Origin: Ignavibacteriota bacterium
GTDB lineage: Bacteria > Bacteroidota > Ignavibacteria > UBA10030 > UBA6906
Direction: 5' to 3'
Assembly (NCBI GenBank): GCA_016707525.1
Contig: JADJHP010000002.1
Coordinates: 256,501 to 320,500 of the forward strand
DNA: 64,000 bases
Position numbers and translations under genes: made by a program. Shown here piece by piece: positions 42,978 to 51,270 of the stretch (position 1 is its first letter; each line of letters opens with the position of its first letter). The notes under the pieces were generated by a model. That model was not told the DNA's origin and searched no databases. It saw nothing but the letters and a program-made list of their open reading frames with translations.

Positions 42978-44126
42978 ATGCAGCACATCTATCTTGATCA
43001 CGCAGCAACGACACCCATCGACCCACGCGTCCGGGACGCGATGGAGCCGCACCTTGGCTCCATGTTCGGGAACGCGTCGTCCGTGCACTGGCACGGCAGG
43101 CAGGCGAAGTCGGCGCTTGAATCCGCACGCGCTGCGGTTGCCGATGCGATCGGCGCCCATGTCTCCGAGATCTTCTTCACCAGCGGCGGAACGGAGGCCG
43201 ACACTCTGGCGGTGGTCGGCAGCGTGACGGGGCGGCCGGCACGGGTCATCACGGCGGCGTCGGAACACCATGCGGTCCTGGATACATGCCTGCATCTGCA
43301 GTCCCTCGGTGCGGAGGTCCACATCCTCCCGGTGAATGGCGCAGGCGTCGTTGATCTCGCTGAGATCGAAAAGGAGTTGCAGAAGGGGGCGGGGATCATT
43401 TCGGTGATGCACGCCAACAATGAGACCGGGACGATCCAGCCTGTCCGGGCCATCGCGGATCTCGCAAGGGAGCATGGATCGATCGTTCACACGGATGCCG
43501 TACAATCCATTGGGAAGATCCCCGTCGCCGTGGATGACCTCGGCGTCCATATGCTTTCGCTCAGCGCCCACAAGTTCTATGGGCCCAAGGGCATCGGCGC
43601 CTTGTATATCCGTCGCGGGGTGGACGTCCAGCCCGTGATGCACGGCGGCGGGCAGGAACGCGGGAAACGTCCCGGAACGGAGAATGTGGCATTGGCGGTG
43701 GGTTGCGCGGAAGCCCTCCGGCTTGCGGTCGCGGAACGGGAGATGACCATGGGGCGTCTGGCCCGCCTGCGTGACGGTCTGGAGGAGGAGATCGTCCGCG
43801 CGTTCCCGGGGGTGTTGGTGAACGGGGACCGGGCCAACAGGGTGCCTCACCTTCTCAGTGTCTCGTTCGATGCGGCACGGTATCCGATGGAAGGGGAGAT
43901 GCTCGTGACGAACCTCGACCTCGATGGGATCTCGGCCTCCAGCGGTTCTGCATGTACCTCCGGCAGCGTGCAGCCATCGCATGTCCTCCTGGCGATGGGG
44001 CGGGATGAGGCCACGGCGCGGGCCACGCTCCGGTTCTCGTTCGGCAGTATGAACACCGAAGACGATGTGCAGGCGGTGACAGCGGTGCTGCAGCGGGTGA
44101 TCGGGAGGATGGTCAGCGTGCGGTAG
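42978..44126 (+). CDS. Cysteine desulfurase (NifS/IscS family)
   Basis: 382 aa PLP enzyme that takes sulfur from cysteine for Fe-S clusters or tRNA thiolation. YLDHAATTPIDPRV at the start, the PLP lysine in LSAHKFYGPKG (about residue 199), and the active-site Cys in SSGSACTSGS (about 326). The long loop after that Cys groups it with NifS/IscS rather than SufS. GGAGG lies 10 nt before the ATG at 42978. Its 3' end overlaps the convergent ppx gene by 14 nt. Confidence 0.92.
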   Translation: MQHIYLDHAATTPIDPRVRDAMEPHLGSMFGNASSVHWHGRQAKSALESARAAVADAIGAHVSEIFFTSGGTEADTLAVVGSVTGRPARVITAASEHHAVLDTCLHLQSLGAEVHILPVNGAGVVDLAEIEKELQKGAGIISVMHANNETGTIQPVRAIADLAREHGSIVHTDAVQSIGKIPVAVDDLGVHMLSLSAHKFYGPKGIGALYIRRGVDVQPVMHGGGQERGKRPGTENVALAVGCAEALRLAVAEREMTMGRLARLRDGLEEEIVRAFPGVLVNGDRANRVPHLLSVSFDAARYPMEGEMLVTNLDLDGISASSGSACTSGSVQPSHVLLAMGRDEATARATLRFSFGSMNTEDDVQAVTAVLQRVIGRMVSVR

Positions 44127-45027
44127 CAGCGGCGAGGAGGGCGCCATAGCGCAGGCCGCGCACGCTGACGCGGATGCGTTCCAGGCCGAAATGGTCCATG
44201 ACCTGCGAGAGGATGAGCGCGCCCGCTGTGATGACGTCCTCTCTCCCTTCGAAATGACTCCCCAGCTTCCTGATCTCCGCGGGGGTGAGGCTCGCGAGAT
44301 GCCGCAGTGTCCCTTCCACAGCATTCCTGCTCAGTTCGTAGCCATCCACCACGCCACGGTCAAAGGTGCGCAGGCCGGCACAATGCGCGGCCAGTGTCGT
44401 CGGCGTACCGGCAACGGCATAAGCGATGCCGTTCGTGAAGGTATTGGCCGGAATGGCGGCGATTTGTGCCACGATCTCTGCGCGTGCCGCCGCCAATTCT
44501 TCGGGTCGCGGCGGTGTGGAAGGGAGCAATCGCTCGGTGAGCCTCACGGCGCCGATATCGATGCTCGTGTGAAAGGACGGCCGCAGCCCCGTGCCGATGC
44601 TGATCTCGGTACTCCCGCCCCCGATGTCGACCACCAGTGCACTTCCGGGCTGCGATGAGCCACTCACGGTGCCGGCGAACGTCCACTCCGCCTCTTCATT
44701 CCCGCTCAACACCCGCACGTCCCATCCCATCGCCTCTCTGACACGCTCTATGAACTCCTGCCTGTTCTGTGCATCCCTGACGGCGCTCGTTGCGGCAACG
44801 ATCGTCAGGTCCGGATGGAATGGCTCCATGATGGAGCGGTACTCGGACAGGACGCGAAGCACACGGATGATCGATGCCGGAGCGAGGCGCCGGGCAGCAT
44901 CGACGCCCTGCCCGAGCCGCGGTGCCTGGACCGAATCATGGAGCACCCCGATCCGCCCATCGGTTCCGACGGTCCCGACGAGGAGGAGGACGGTATTCGT
45001 GCCGATATCGATCGATGCGATGGTCAT
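44113..45027 (-). CDS. Ppx/GppA-family exopolyphosphatase
   Basis: 304 aa actin-like-fold phosphatase acting on polyphosphate or pppGpp. IASIDIGTNTVLLLV is phosphate-binding loop 1; GSALVVDIGGGSTEISIGT is loop 2; and AVAGTPTTLAA with the catalytic Glu in a SAVRDAQN segment follow. At about 300 residues it is the single-module type without the C-terminal HD domain. Start ATG 45027; an in-frame TTG one codon earlier is unlikely. 10 bp after the prmA stop on the same strand. Confidence 0.9.
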   Translation of the reverse strand: MTIASIDIGTNTVLLLVGTVGTDGRIGVLHDSVQAPRLGQGVDAARRLAPASIIRVLRVLSEYRSIMEPFHPDLTIVAATSAVRDAQNRQEFIERVREAMGWDVRVLSGNEEAEWTFAGTVSGSSQPGSALVVDIGGGSTEISIGTGLRPSFHTSIDIGAVRLTERLLPSTPPRPEELAAARAEIVAQIAAIPANTFTNGIAYAVAGTPTTLAAHCAGLRTFDRGVVDGYELSRNAVEGTLRHLASLTPAEIRKLGSHFEGREDVITAGALILSQVMDHFGLERIRVSVRGLRYGALLAAATAR

Positions 45028-45037
45028 CAAGGCGTGG

Positions 45038-45880
45038 TCACCGGTTGGCCGCGAGAGCGATCCATTCGTTCTCCGCGCCTTCCTGCAGGACCGTGAAGCC
45101 GTGTTCGCGCAGTGCTTCGGTCATGGCGTCGCGATCGATGTTCAGGAGTCCGGCCAGGAGGAGCGTCCCGCCGGGGGCCAGCCGCGACCGCATCGCCGGA
45201 ATGAGGGGGATGAGGACGTTCCGCTGGATGTTGGCAATGACCAGATCGTAGGGCTGGTCGGGGGTGACCGCGATGTCGCCCTCGAGGATCGTCATCTTCT
45301 CCGCAACGCCATTGAGGGTGGCGTTCTCGATCGCATTGTCATAGGACCATTCATCGATGTCGCACGCGACCGCGTGCGTTGCGCCGAGCCGGATGGCGGC
45401 GATGGCCAGGACCCCGGTACCGGTGCCGATATCCAGCACCGTCATGCCCGGACGGACATACTGTTCCACAAGGCCAAGGATGAGCCGCGTGCTCTCGTGG
45501 TAGCCGGTGCCGAAGGACATTTTTGGATCGATCGTGAGGACCATCTCCCCCGGTGCAGCAGTGTACACATGCCAGGAGGGAGTGATCACGATGTGCGGAG
45601 TGACGTGGATCGGTTGGATGGTCTTTTCCCACTCCTCGTTCCAGTTCCGCTCCGCGAGCGTCTGCACATGCATCGGGGGAAGAGGGTGGGTGCTGGGGCT
45701 GACGAGCATGCCGATGACGGACCTCATCTCCTCCTGCATGGCCGGAGACCATTTCGGTTCGGGCACGTAGCACTTCAGAAGGTCGCCGTCCTCCCAGAAT
45801 CCTTCCACCCCCAGCTGCCCGAGCATGGCGATGAGCTGCTGGCGGAGTTCCTCTCCCGCGGGAATGGTGATCTCGATCAT
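45038..45880 (-). CDS. prmA: Ribosomal protein L11 methyltransferase
   Basis: 280 aa SAM-dependent trimethylase of L11. Post I motif VLDIGTGTGVLAIAAIRLGA is preceded by PKMSFGTGYHESTRLIL, which is diagnostic for PrmA, and LVIANIQRNVLIPL supplies the catalytic NPP-like N-I-x segment. The N-terminal substrate domain is complete. It lies between an M28 lipoprotein gene and ppx in a three-gene minus-strand run with 1-10 bp gaps. Confidence 0.92.
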   Translation of the reverse strand: MIEITIPAGEELRQQLIAMLGQLGVEGFWEDGDLLKCYVPEPKWSPAMQEEMRSVIGMLVSPSTHPLPPMHVQTLAERNWNEEWEKTIQPIHVTPHIVITPSWHVYTAAPGEMVLTIDPKMSFGTGYHESTRLILGLVEQYVRPGMTVLDIGTGTGVLAIAAIRLGATHAVACDIDEWSYDNAIENATLNGVAEKMTILEGDIAVTPDQPYDLVIANIQRNVLIPLIPAMRSRLAPGGTLLLAGLLNIDRDAMTEALREHGFTVLQEGAENEWIALAANR

Positions 45881-45881
45881 G

Positions 45882-46850
45882 TCATTTCTTCTGTTTGTAG
45901 ACGACGTGTGTCAGGACCGTTCCTACGGCACCGAGGCTCTCCGCGCTGCAATGCTCGGGGGTGTCCTCGTGCGTATGCCAGTACCGGTGGGTCTGGTCCG
46001 GATAGGCGAAGTCGATGATGTCGATGGTCTTGATCCCGGCCTCGTTCAGCGGAACGTGATCGTCGAGGATCTCCTCGCCGTTCTCGTCCACGAACTGGGT
46101 GATCCCGAGTTCGCGTGCCGTACCCCAGACCATGGAGACGATATCCGGTGCATACTTGAAGGAATTCATTTCCCGCGGGAGTTCCAGCTGCGCGTCGCCT
46201 ACCATGTCCAGCAAGATACCGAACCGCGGAAGATAGTCAGGAGGCTTCGTCCTGGCAAAATGCCGGGACCCCAGGAGGTAGAGGTTGTGATCCGATTCTT
46301 TGCCGTAGTCCTCGCCGTCGAGGAGGACAATGTCGACGCCGATCCGGGGAGGAGTGTTGTGCAGGAGCGAAGCGAGTTCGAGGAGCACCGCGGCACCGCT
46401 TGCGGCATCATTGGCGCCGAGGATCGGCAGGTCGCGTTTTTTGGGATCCTCGTCGCGTTCCGCCCGCGGGCGCGTGTCCCAATGTGCGCAGAGGAGGATG
46501 CGGTCCTTCTCCTGTGGCCGGAACGAGGCGATGATGTTGGTGAGCCGGAGTTTTTCCCCGTTATACCCATTCTCCGTGAATTCCTGGACCCGGACGTCGT
46601 CCGCGTTCGCGCGAAGAGTGGCGATGAAGTAATTCTTGCATGCTTCGTGTCCGGCCGAATTGGGATTCCGCGGGCCGAAGGAGGTCTGTTTGAGAAGGTA
46701 GCTGAAGGCCCGTTCGGCGTTGAACGCGGGAATGGCCGGGACAGGCTGCTGCTCAACGGGTTTCGATGTCATCGTGTTCCGTTCCTCAGTTCCCGGGCGG
46801 GAACATGCCGCCACGAAACAGAAGAGGAGAAGAGGCAAGGATTTCCACAT
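45882..46850 (-). CDS. M28-fold lipoprotein resembling glutaminyl-peptide cyclotransferase
   Basis: 322 aa. Lipoprotein signal SLPLLLFCFVAACS (lipobox Cys about 16). Zinc-site motifs AHWDTRP, GANDAASGAAVLLELA and LDGEDYG match the M28 aminopeptidase fold, and most closely the glutaminyl cyclase branch, which forms N-terminal pyroglutamate. Start chosen at ATG 46850; upstream Mets to 46973 would hide the lipobox. A membrane-anchored periplasmic location is inferred. Confidence 0.82.
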   Translation of the reverse strand: MWKSLPLLLFCFVAACSRPGTEERNTMTSKPVEQQPVPAIPAFNAERAFSYLLKQTSFGPRNPNSAGHEACKNYFIATLRANADDVRVQEFTENGYNGEKLRLTNIIASFRPQEKDRILLCAHWDTRPRAERDEDPKKRDLPILGANDAASGAAVLLELASLLHNTPPRIGVDIVLLDGEDYGKESDHNLYLLGSRHFARTKPPDYLPRFGILLDMVGDAQLELPREMNSFKYAPDIVSMVWGTARELGITQFVDENGEEILDDHVPLNEAGIKTIDIIDFAYPDQTHRYWHTHEDTPEHCSAESLGAVGTVLTHVVYKQKK

Positions 46851-46884
46851 AGGATTCCATTCGATGGTACGGGTGGGATGCGTC

Positions 46885-46913
46885 AAAGTACTGAAAACAC
46901 CCCCGAAAAGCAA
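46885..46913 (-). promoter_or_regulatory. Putative promoter of the M28-prmA-ppx operon
   Basis: Minus strand: TTGCTT (46913-46908), 17-bp spacer, TACTTT (46890-46885), about 35 nt before the ATG at 46850. Confidence 0.45.
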
Positions 46914-47000
46914 AGGAACGCCGCAACCTTTCCCGCGCAGACAGCGTCTAAGAGAGAGAACACCCATACCCACGATGCGTCACATCCAGGAGCGATCCCC

Positions 47001-47909
47001 ATGCACAGGATCTTCATGTTATCCGCCATTGCCATCGTCGTTGCCGTCGCCTGCGCTGCAGGCTTTGCAGAAGTGAAGACATTCGAAAAGAAATTCCAGG
47101 TCGGGGCCGGGGGGACGCTCTCCCTTTCCACCGAATCGGGTTCGGTCTCCGTGAGCGGAGGTTCGGGATCCGAGGTCATCGTGACCGCCACCATCGAGGG
47201 GCGGAGCAGCGATGTCGCGAAGTTCGTCGTTGAGGCGAATCAGAGCGGGAACAACGTGGACGTGACAGGAAAAGCACCGAAGGATTTCTGGCGCTTCCTG
47301 CGGGGGGCCAACCTCGACGTACGGTTCACCGTGACGGTCCCGCGGGCCTACAACGTCCGCATGCAGACCTCCGGCGGTGATCTTGCGGTGTCCACGCTCA
47401 CCGGAACGGTCAACGGCGAAACCTCGGGGGGCAACGTGTCGATCGATCATGTGGACGGCGCCGCGACGCTGGGGACCTCCGGCGGTGACATCCGTGTTGA
47501 TGCGGTGAAAGGTGACGTGAAGGCGGAGACGTCGGGGGGAAATGTGAAAGTGAAGAACGTCGTGGGTACTGTGCACGGTGAAACGTCTGGTGGCGATATC
47601 GCCGCCGAGGATGTGGAAGGGAAGGTTCGCCTGGAGACCTCCGGCGGGAACGTCGTGATCAAGGTGCGGGGTGCGAACAAGGGTATCCACGCCGAGACTT
47701 CCGGCGGGAATGTGACGATCTTGATCGGCAAGAGTGTCGGTGCCATGATCGATGCGGGGACAAGCGGCGGCGAAGTGGTATGCGACCTCCCGGTGATGGT
47801 CTCCGGCAAGATCAGTGAGGACCGGGTGAAGGGAACCGTCAACGGCGGCGGCGAGCTGATCTACGCCCATACATCAGGTGGGAACGTGCGTATCAAGCCG
47901 TTGGATTGA
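47001..47909 (+). CDS. Exported beta-helix-like protein with nine TSGG repeats (DUF4097-like)
   Basis: 302 aa. Signal peptide (about 1-22). A beta-rich N-terminal domain is followed by nine TSGG motifs about 19 residues apart, mostly in the form ETSGGN-V or TSGGD-I (about residues 114-300). The period and glycine placement suggest a right-handed beta-helix or beta-solenoid of the adhesin_N / DUF4097 type. AGGAG precedes the ATG at 47001. The function is unknown; such proteins often sit with sigma/anti-sigma genes, but none are adjacent here. A hairpin follows. Confidence 0.78.
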   Translation: MHRIFMLSAIAIVVAVACAAGFAEVKTFEKKFQVGAGGTLSLSTESGSVSVSGGSGSEVIVTATIEGRSSDVAKFVVEANQSGNNVDVTGKAPKDFWRFLRGANLDVRFTVTVPRAYNVRMQTSGGDLAVSTLTGTVNGETSGGNVSIDHVDGAATLGTSGGDIRVDAVKGDVKAETSGGNVKVKNVVGTVHGETSGGDIAAEDVEGKVRLETSGGNVVIKVRGANKGIHAETSGGNVTILIGKSVGAMIDAGTSGGEVVCDLPVMVSGKISEDRVKGTVNGGGELIYAHTSGGNVRIKPLD

Positions 47910-47933
47910 TGGTCGTCGTCCGCTGGTGAATAG

Positions 47934-47966
47934 TGTGCCCGGTTCCGCTCCGCGGGGCCGGGCACA
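47934..47966 (+). terminator. GC-rich hairpin after the TSGG-repeat gene
   Basis: TGTGCCCGG (47934-47942) pairs with CCGGGCACA (47958-47966), with an inner CCGC/GCGG stem. There is no T-tract; it may be a weak or factor-assisted terminator. Confidence 0.5.
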
Positions 47967-48012
47967 TGTGTGTTGCACCGTGATGTCCCGTACCAGGGCA
48001 CGGCCCTGGTGC

Positions 48013-48041
48013 TTGATTGCCGCCAGGATGTTTGGTAGCTT
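48013..48041 (+). promoter_or_regulatory. Possible promoter of the DUF2007-like gene
   Basis: TTGATT (48013-48018), 17-bp spacer, TAGCTT (48036-48041), about 30 nt before the ATG. The -10 is weak. Confidence 0.35.
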
Positions 48042-48070
48042 GTATCAGCATCCACAATGCGGGAGGCACC

Positions 48071-48412
48071 ATGTTCTGTCCCGAATGCAAAGCCGAATAT
48101 GTTGATGGCGTTACCACGTGCGCGGGATGCGGTGTCCCGCTCGTTGCAGCTCTTCCCGCCGAGCCCGACCATTCCGGGGAAGAAATGGTCAGCATCCTCT
48201 CGACATTCAATGCCGGCGACATCGCGATCGTGGAATCGATCCTCGAAGGAACCGACATCCAGTACTTCATTCAGGGGAAGAACTTCAACCAGCTCGAACC
48301 GCTCGTCCAACCTGCCCAGCTGCTCGTTGCGCGGCACCAGGTGAATGCGGCCAAAGAGCTTCTTGAACCTTTACAGATCAGGTTCCTTGGTGTGTCACAG
48401 GCGGGGGAGTGA
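48071..48412 (+). CDS. Zinc-ribbon + DUF2007-like signal-transducing protein
   Basis: 113 aa. N-terminal zinc ribbon CPECKAEY...CAGCGVPL, then a DUF2007-type domain (STFNAGDIAIVESILEGTDIQYFIQGKNF...VARHQVNAAKELL, about 40-105), typical of small putative signalling proteins that follow peptides. GGGAGG precedes the ATG. It is followed 9 bp later by an anion transporter. Confidence 0.8.
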   Translation: MFCPECKAEYVDGVTTCAGCGVPLVAALPAEPDHSGEEMVSILSTFNAGDIAIVESILEGTDIQYFIQGKNFNQLEPLVQPAQLLVARHQVNAAKELLEPLQIRFLGVSQAGE

Positions 48413-48421
48413 CCGCTAGCT

Positions 48422-49661
48422 GTGAACGTTCCGCTCGGGGTCCTGACCGCTGTCTTTCTTCTCATCATGGTCCGCCAGATCGGCCCTGTCCGGTTGCAGA
48501 TCTGGCAGATCATGCTGGGGGGAGCGCTCGTCGTTCTCCTCAGCGGATCGATCGTTCCGGGTGATGCTCTCCGGGCCATCGATCTCGATGTGATGCTGTT
48601 CCTGTTCGGGATGTTCGTTGTGGGGCAGGCCCTTGAAGAAAGCGGCTATCTCGCGCACGTCTCCTACAGGATCTTTCGCCGGGCCGCCACGAGGGATGCG
48701 CTTGTCGTGATGGTCGTCGTGGGCGCGGGGCTCGCCTCCGCGGTCCTGATGAACGATACGCTCGCGATCATCGGGACCCCTGTCGTCCTTCTGCTCGCAC
48801 GCAAACACGGGATGCGTCCGGCAATGCTGCTCCTGGCTCTTGCGTTCGCCGTGACCACCGGCAGCGTCATGAGTCCTATCGGTAACCCGCAGAACCTGCT
48901 GGTGGCCGTCCACGGCGGTATCCCCCAGCCATTCCTGACGTTCCTTCGCTGGCTGTTCCTTCCCACGTTGATCGGCCTTGCCCTCACCGTTGTCATTTTG
49001 CGCCGTCTGTATCCGGACGATTTCCACACCGCCGAACTGAAGCACTCGCAGGAGCCCATCCACGATCGGGATCTTGCGTTGCTCTCCCGCATCTCGCTGG
49101 TGAGTGTGGTGGTGCTGATCATGGCGAAGGTCGTCGCCGGTGTGGTGGGGAAGGGAGATGTGCTGCTTCTTCCGCATATCGCGCTGGGAGCGGCGCTCCC
49201 GGTGCTCGTAGGGAGTCCGAAGCGATGGGGGATCCTGCGGCGTATCGATTGGCAAACGCTGGTCTTCTTTGCGGCGATGTTCGTGGTGATGGAGAGCGTC
49301 TGGCAGACGGGGTTCTTTCAGGGGCTGCTGGCACAGGCAGGTGGACCTCCGCTCACCGGCGATGATCCTCGGCGTCGGTGTCCTGCTCAGTCAGCTGATC
49401 TCGAATGTGCCGCTCGTGGCCCTGTTCCAGCCCCTGATGCTGCAGGGTGGCGCCGGAGTCCCGGAACTGATGGCACTCGCCGCCGGCAGCACGATCGCCG
49501 GAAATCTGTTCATCCTCGGGGCGGCGAGCAATGTGATCATCATTCAGAATGCCGAAAAGCGGACCGGCGCCACGCTGACATTCATGGAGTTCGCGCGCGC
49601 CGGTATTCCTCTTACTCTCGTTCAAATCCTCATCTACTGGGTCTGCCTGCGGTTCCTCTGA
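48422..49661 (+). CDS. SLC13/ArsB-type anion transporter (frameshifted as read)
   Basis: About 412 aa if repaired, with about ten to twelve hydrophobic helices. LFLFGMFVVGQALEESGYLAHV, VLMNDTLAIIGTPVVLLL and SPIGNPQNLLVAV are the paired anion-binding hairpins of the DASS/ArsB superfamily. After ...LAQAGG the first frame turns into low-complexity sequence, while the +1 frame continues sensibly as DLRSPAMILGVGVLLSQLISNVPLVAL... to a stop at 49661. One extra base near 49342-49346 (GGTGG) explains this. GTG 48422 is the start. Substrate unknown. Confidence 0.8.
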
Positions 49662-49676
49662 TCCCGCCGTTGCGCT

Positions 49677-51140
49677 TCAGTCGATCTTCCGGAGGCCCGC
49701 CAGGATCGCCCCGATGGCATCCTGTACCGCGCGGTACTCGCGTGAACTCCCGGCATAGTTCTGCATCATGATCGAGAACGCCAGCCATTCTCCATCCAGC
49801 GTTCTCACATATCCCGACAACGCCGTGACACCACTCAGGGTCCCGGTCTTTGCATGCAGGTTTCCCGCTGCCAGTGTTCCCCGCATCCTCCGGCCGATCG
49901 TACCATCCACACCTGCGATCGGCAGCGTATAGTAGTAGAGCGGAAAGTTCTCCTGGTCCGCGTACATCTTCTTCAGCAATCTGATCGTCGCCGCCGGTGT
50001 TGTCAGGTCGTAGCGCGAAAGGCCCGACCCGTCGGCGACCGCGATCAGGTTCGTATCGATCCCTGCGGTGGCGAGGAACTGGTTGACGATATGGGCACCG
50101 TTCTCCGCCGAACCCGGGACTCCGGCCTTTCGTGCAGCAAGGACCTTCAGCATGGTTTCCGCGGTAAGATTGTCGCTCACCTTGTTCATGAAGGTGAGCA
50201 CGGTATCGATGCGGTGCTCGAAGGTGAAGAGGGCCGGAGCCATCGTGTCGGAGGAATCCAGGACGATCCGGCCCGTGGTCGCGACCCCGTATTTCCCGAG
50301 GAGTTCACTGAACACCGTGCCCGCGTACAATTCGGGCTTCCAGACGCTCAGCACGTCGACACGTGTGCGGTCCCTCAGACCTGCCATGCCGGTGACAAGG
50401 ATCGTATTGGAGCGTTCCATCCAGTTGCGGGTGACGCGGAGGGGTTGGGTGACGCTGTCCGCCGTTGTGACGGCGGTATTCACGACCGGCGTGTAGGCGC
50501 TCGGGGGGTCGACGACAACGATGGGCGCGGTGCCGGGCGTGAGCGATGGTGTGACCTTGACCGTGACGGTGTTGAGGTTCAGCATGAGTGGCGACAGGAA
50601 CATCCCATAGTCCGAGGGCTCTTCATCCCAGGTCCATCCCGCCCCCCAGTACAGGCTATCGAACAGGCACACGTTCACCCCGACATCCCAGGATGCTCCC
50701 GGGGGGAGTCCGGCAGCGCACATCTTCGCGATGGAGTCCAGATCGGTCGTGGAGAGGATCGGGTCGCCACCGCCGGTGATGATGATGCGCCTGCGGGCGG
50801 TATCGGCCGTGACGATCGTGGGGAACGTCGCATCCTTGCCCAGGAGGCTGAGCGCCGCGGCGGACGTGAAGAGCTTCTGGTTCGATGCCGGATTGAACAG
50901 CATGCGCTCGTTCAGCGAATACAGCTCGCGGTCGTTGGTCAGCGAGACGATCTTCACCCCGACATTGGCCGGGGGGAAGAGAGAGTCGGCGAACAGTGGA
51001 TCCAATTGCTGTTTCAGGGAGGTTGACGACGAAATGCTGAGAGAGCTCAACCGCGGGGGCGGTTCCAACGTACTACGATACGCGCCTGTGCAGCCTGCAA
51101 GGATGGCGGCCAGGAGGAGGACGGAGAGCGGGCGGATCAT
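49677..51140 (-). CDS. PBP4-type D-alanyl-D-alanine carboxypeptidase/endopeptidase (S13 family)
   Basis: 487 aa. Lipoprotein signal with Cys17 (AAILAGCTG). Penicillin-binding motifs: S86-N-Q-K89 in NPASNQKLFT, SDN in VSDNLTAETMLK, and HAKTGTLSGVTALSGYV for KTG. The insertion between SxxK and SDN is large, as in DacB/PBP4. It trims peptidoglycan cross-links. It is convergent with the anion transporter; no promoter was placed with confidence. Confidence 0.9.
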   Translation of the reverse strand: MIRPLSVLLLAAILAGCTGAYRSTLEPPPRLSSLSISSSTSLKQQLDPLFADSLFPPANVGVKIVSLTNDRELYSLNERMLFNPASNQKLFTSAAALSLLGKDATFPTIVTADTARRRIIITGGGDPILSTTDLDSIAKMCAAGLPPGASWDVGVNVCLFDSLYWGAGWTWDEEPSDYGMFLSPLMLNLNTVTVKVTPSLTPGTAPIVVVDPPSAYTPVVNTAVTTADSVTQPLRVTRNWMERSNTILVTGMAGLRDRTRVDVLSVWKPELYAGTVFSELLGKYGVATTGRIVLDSSDTMAPALFTFEHRIDTVLTFMNKVSDNLTAETMLKVLAARKAGVPGSAENGAHIVNQFLATAGIDTNLIAVADGSGLSRYDLTTPAATIRLLKKMYADQENFPLYYYTLPIAGVDGTIGRRMRGTLAAGNLHAKTGTLSGVTALSGYVRTLDGEWLAFSIMMQNYAGSSREYRAVQDAIGAILAGLRKID

Positions 51141-51209
51141 GGAACCCTCGATATCGTGAAAAGGCTATGAAACCTCAAATTCATCAACTTTTGGCCGAAA
51201 TGCAACAGA

Positions 51210-51238
51210 TTGCTTGGTAGTACGAATGTCGTTATATT
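51210..51238 (+). promoter_or_regulatory. Putative sigma-70 promoter of secA
   Basis: TTGCTT (51210-51215), 17-bp spacer, TATATT (51233-51238); start expected near 51245, 26 nt before ATG 51271. Confidence 0.6.
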
Positions 51239-51270
51239 ACTCTTCTGCAATCATAACTGTGGTGACGACG

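Noticed and set aside
45825..47909. A 694-codon open frame covering the TSGG-repeat gene and extending upstream over the M28 gene
   Set aside because: The upstream half is antisense to the M28 gene. The real start is ATG 47001, with AGGAG and a signal peptide.
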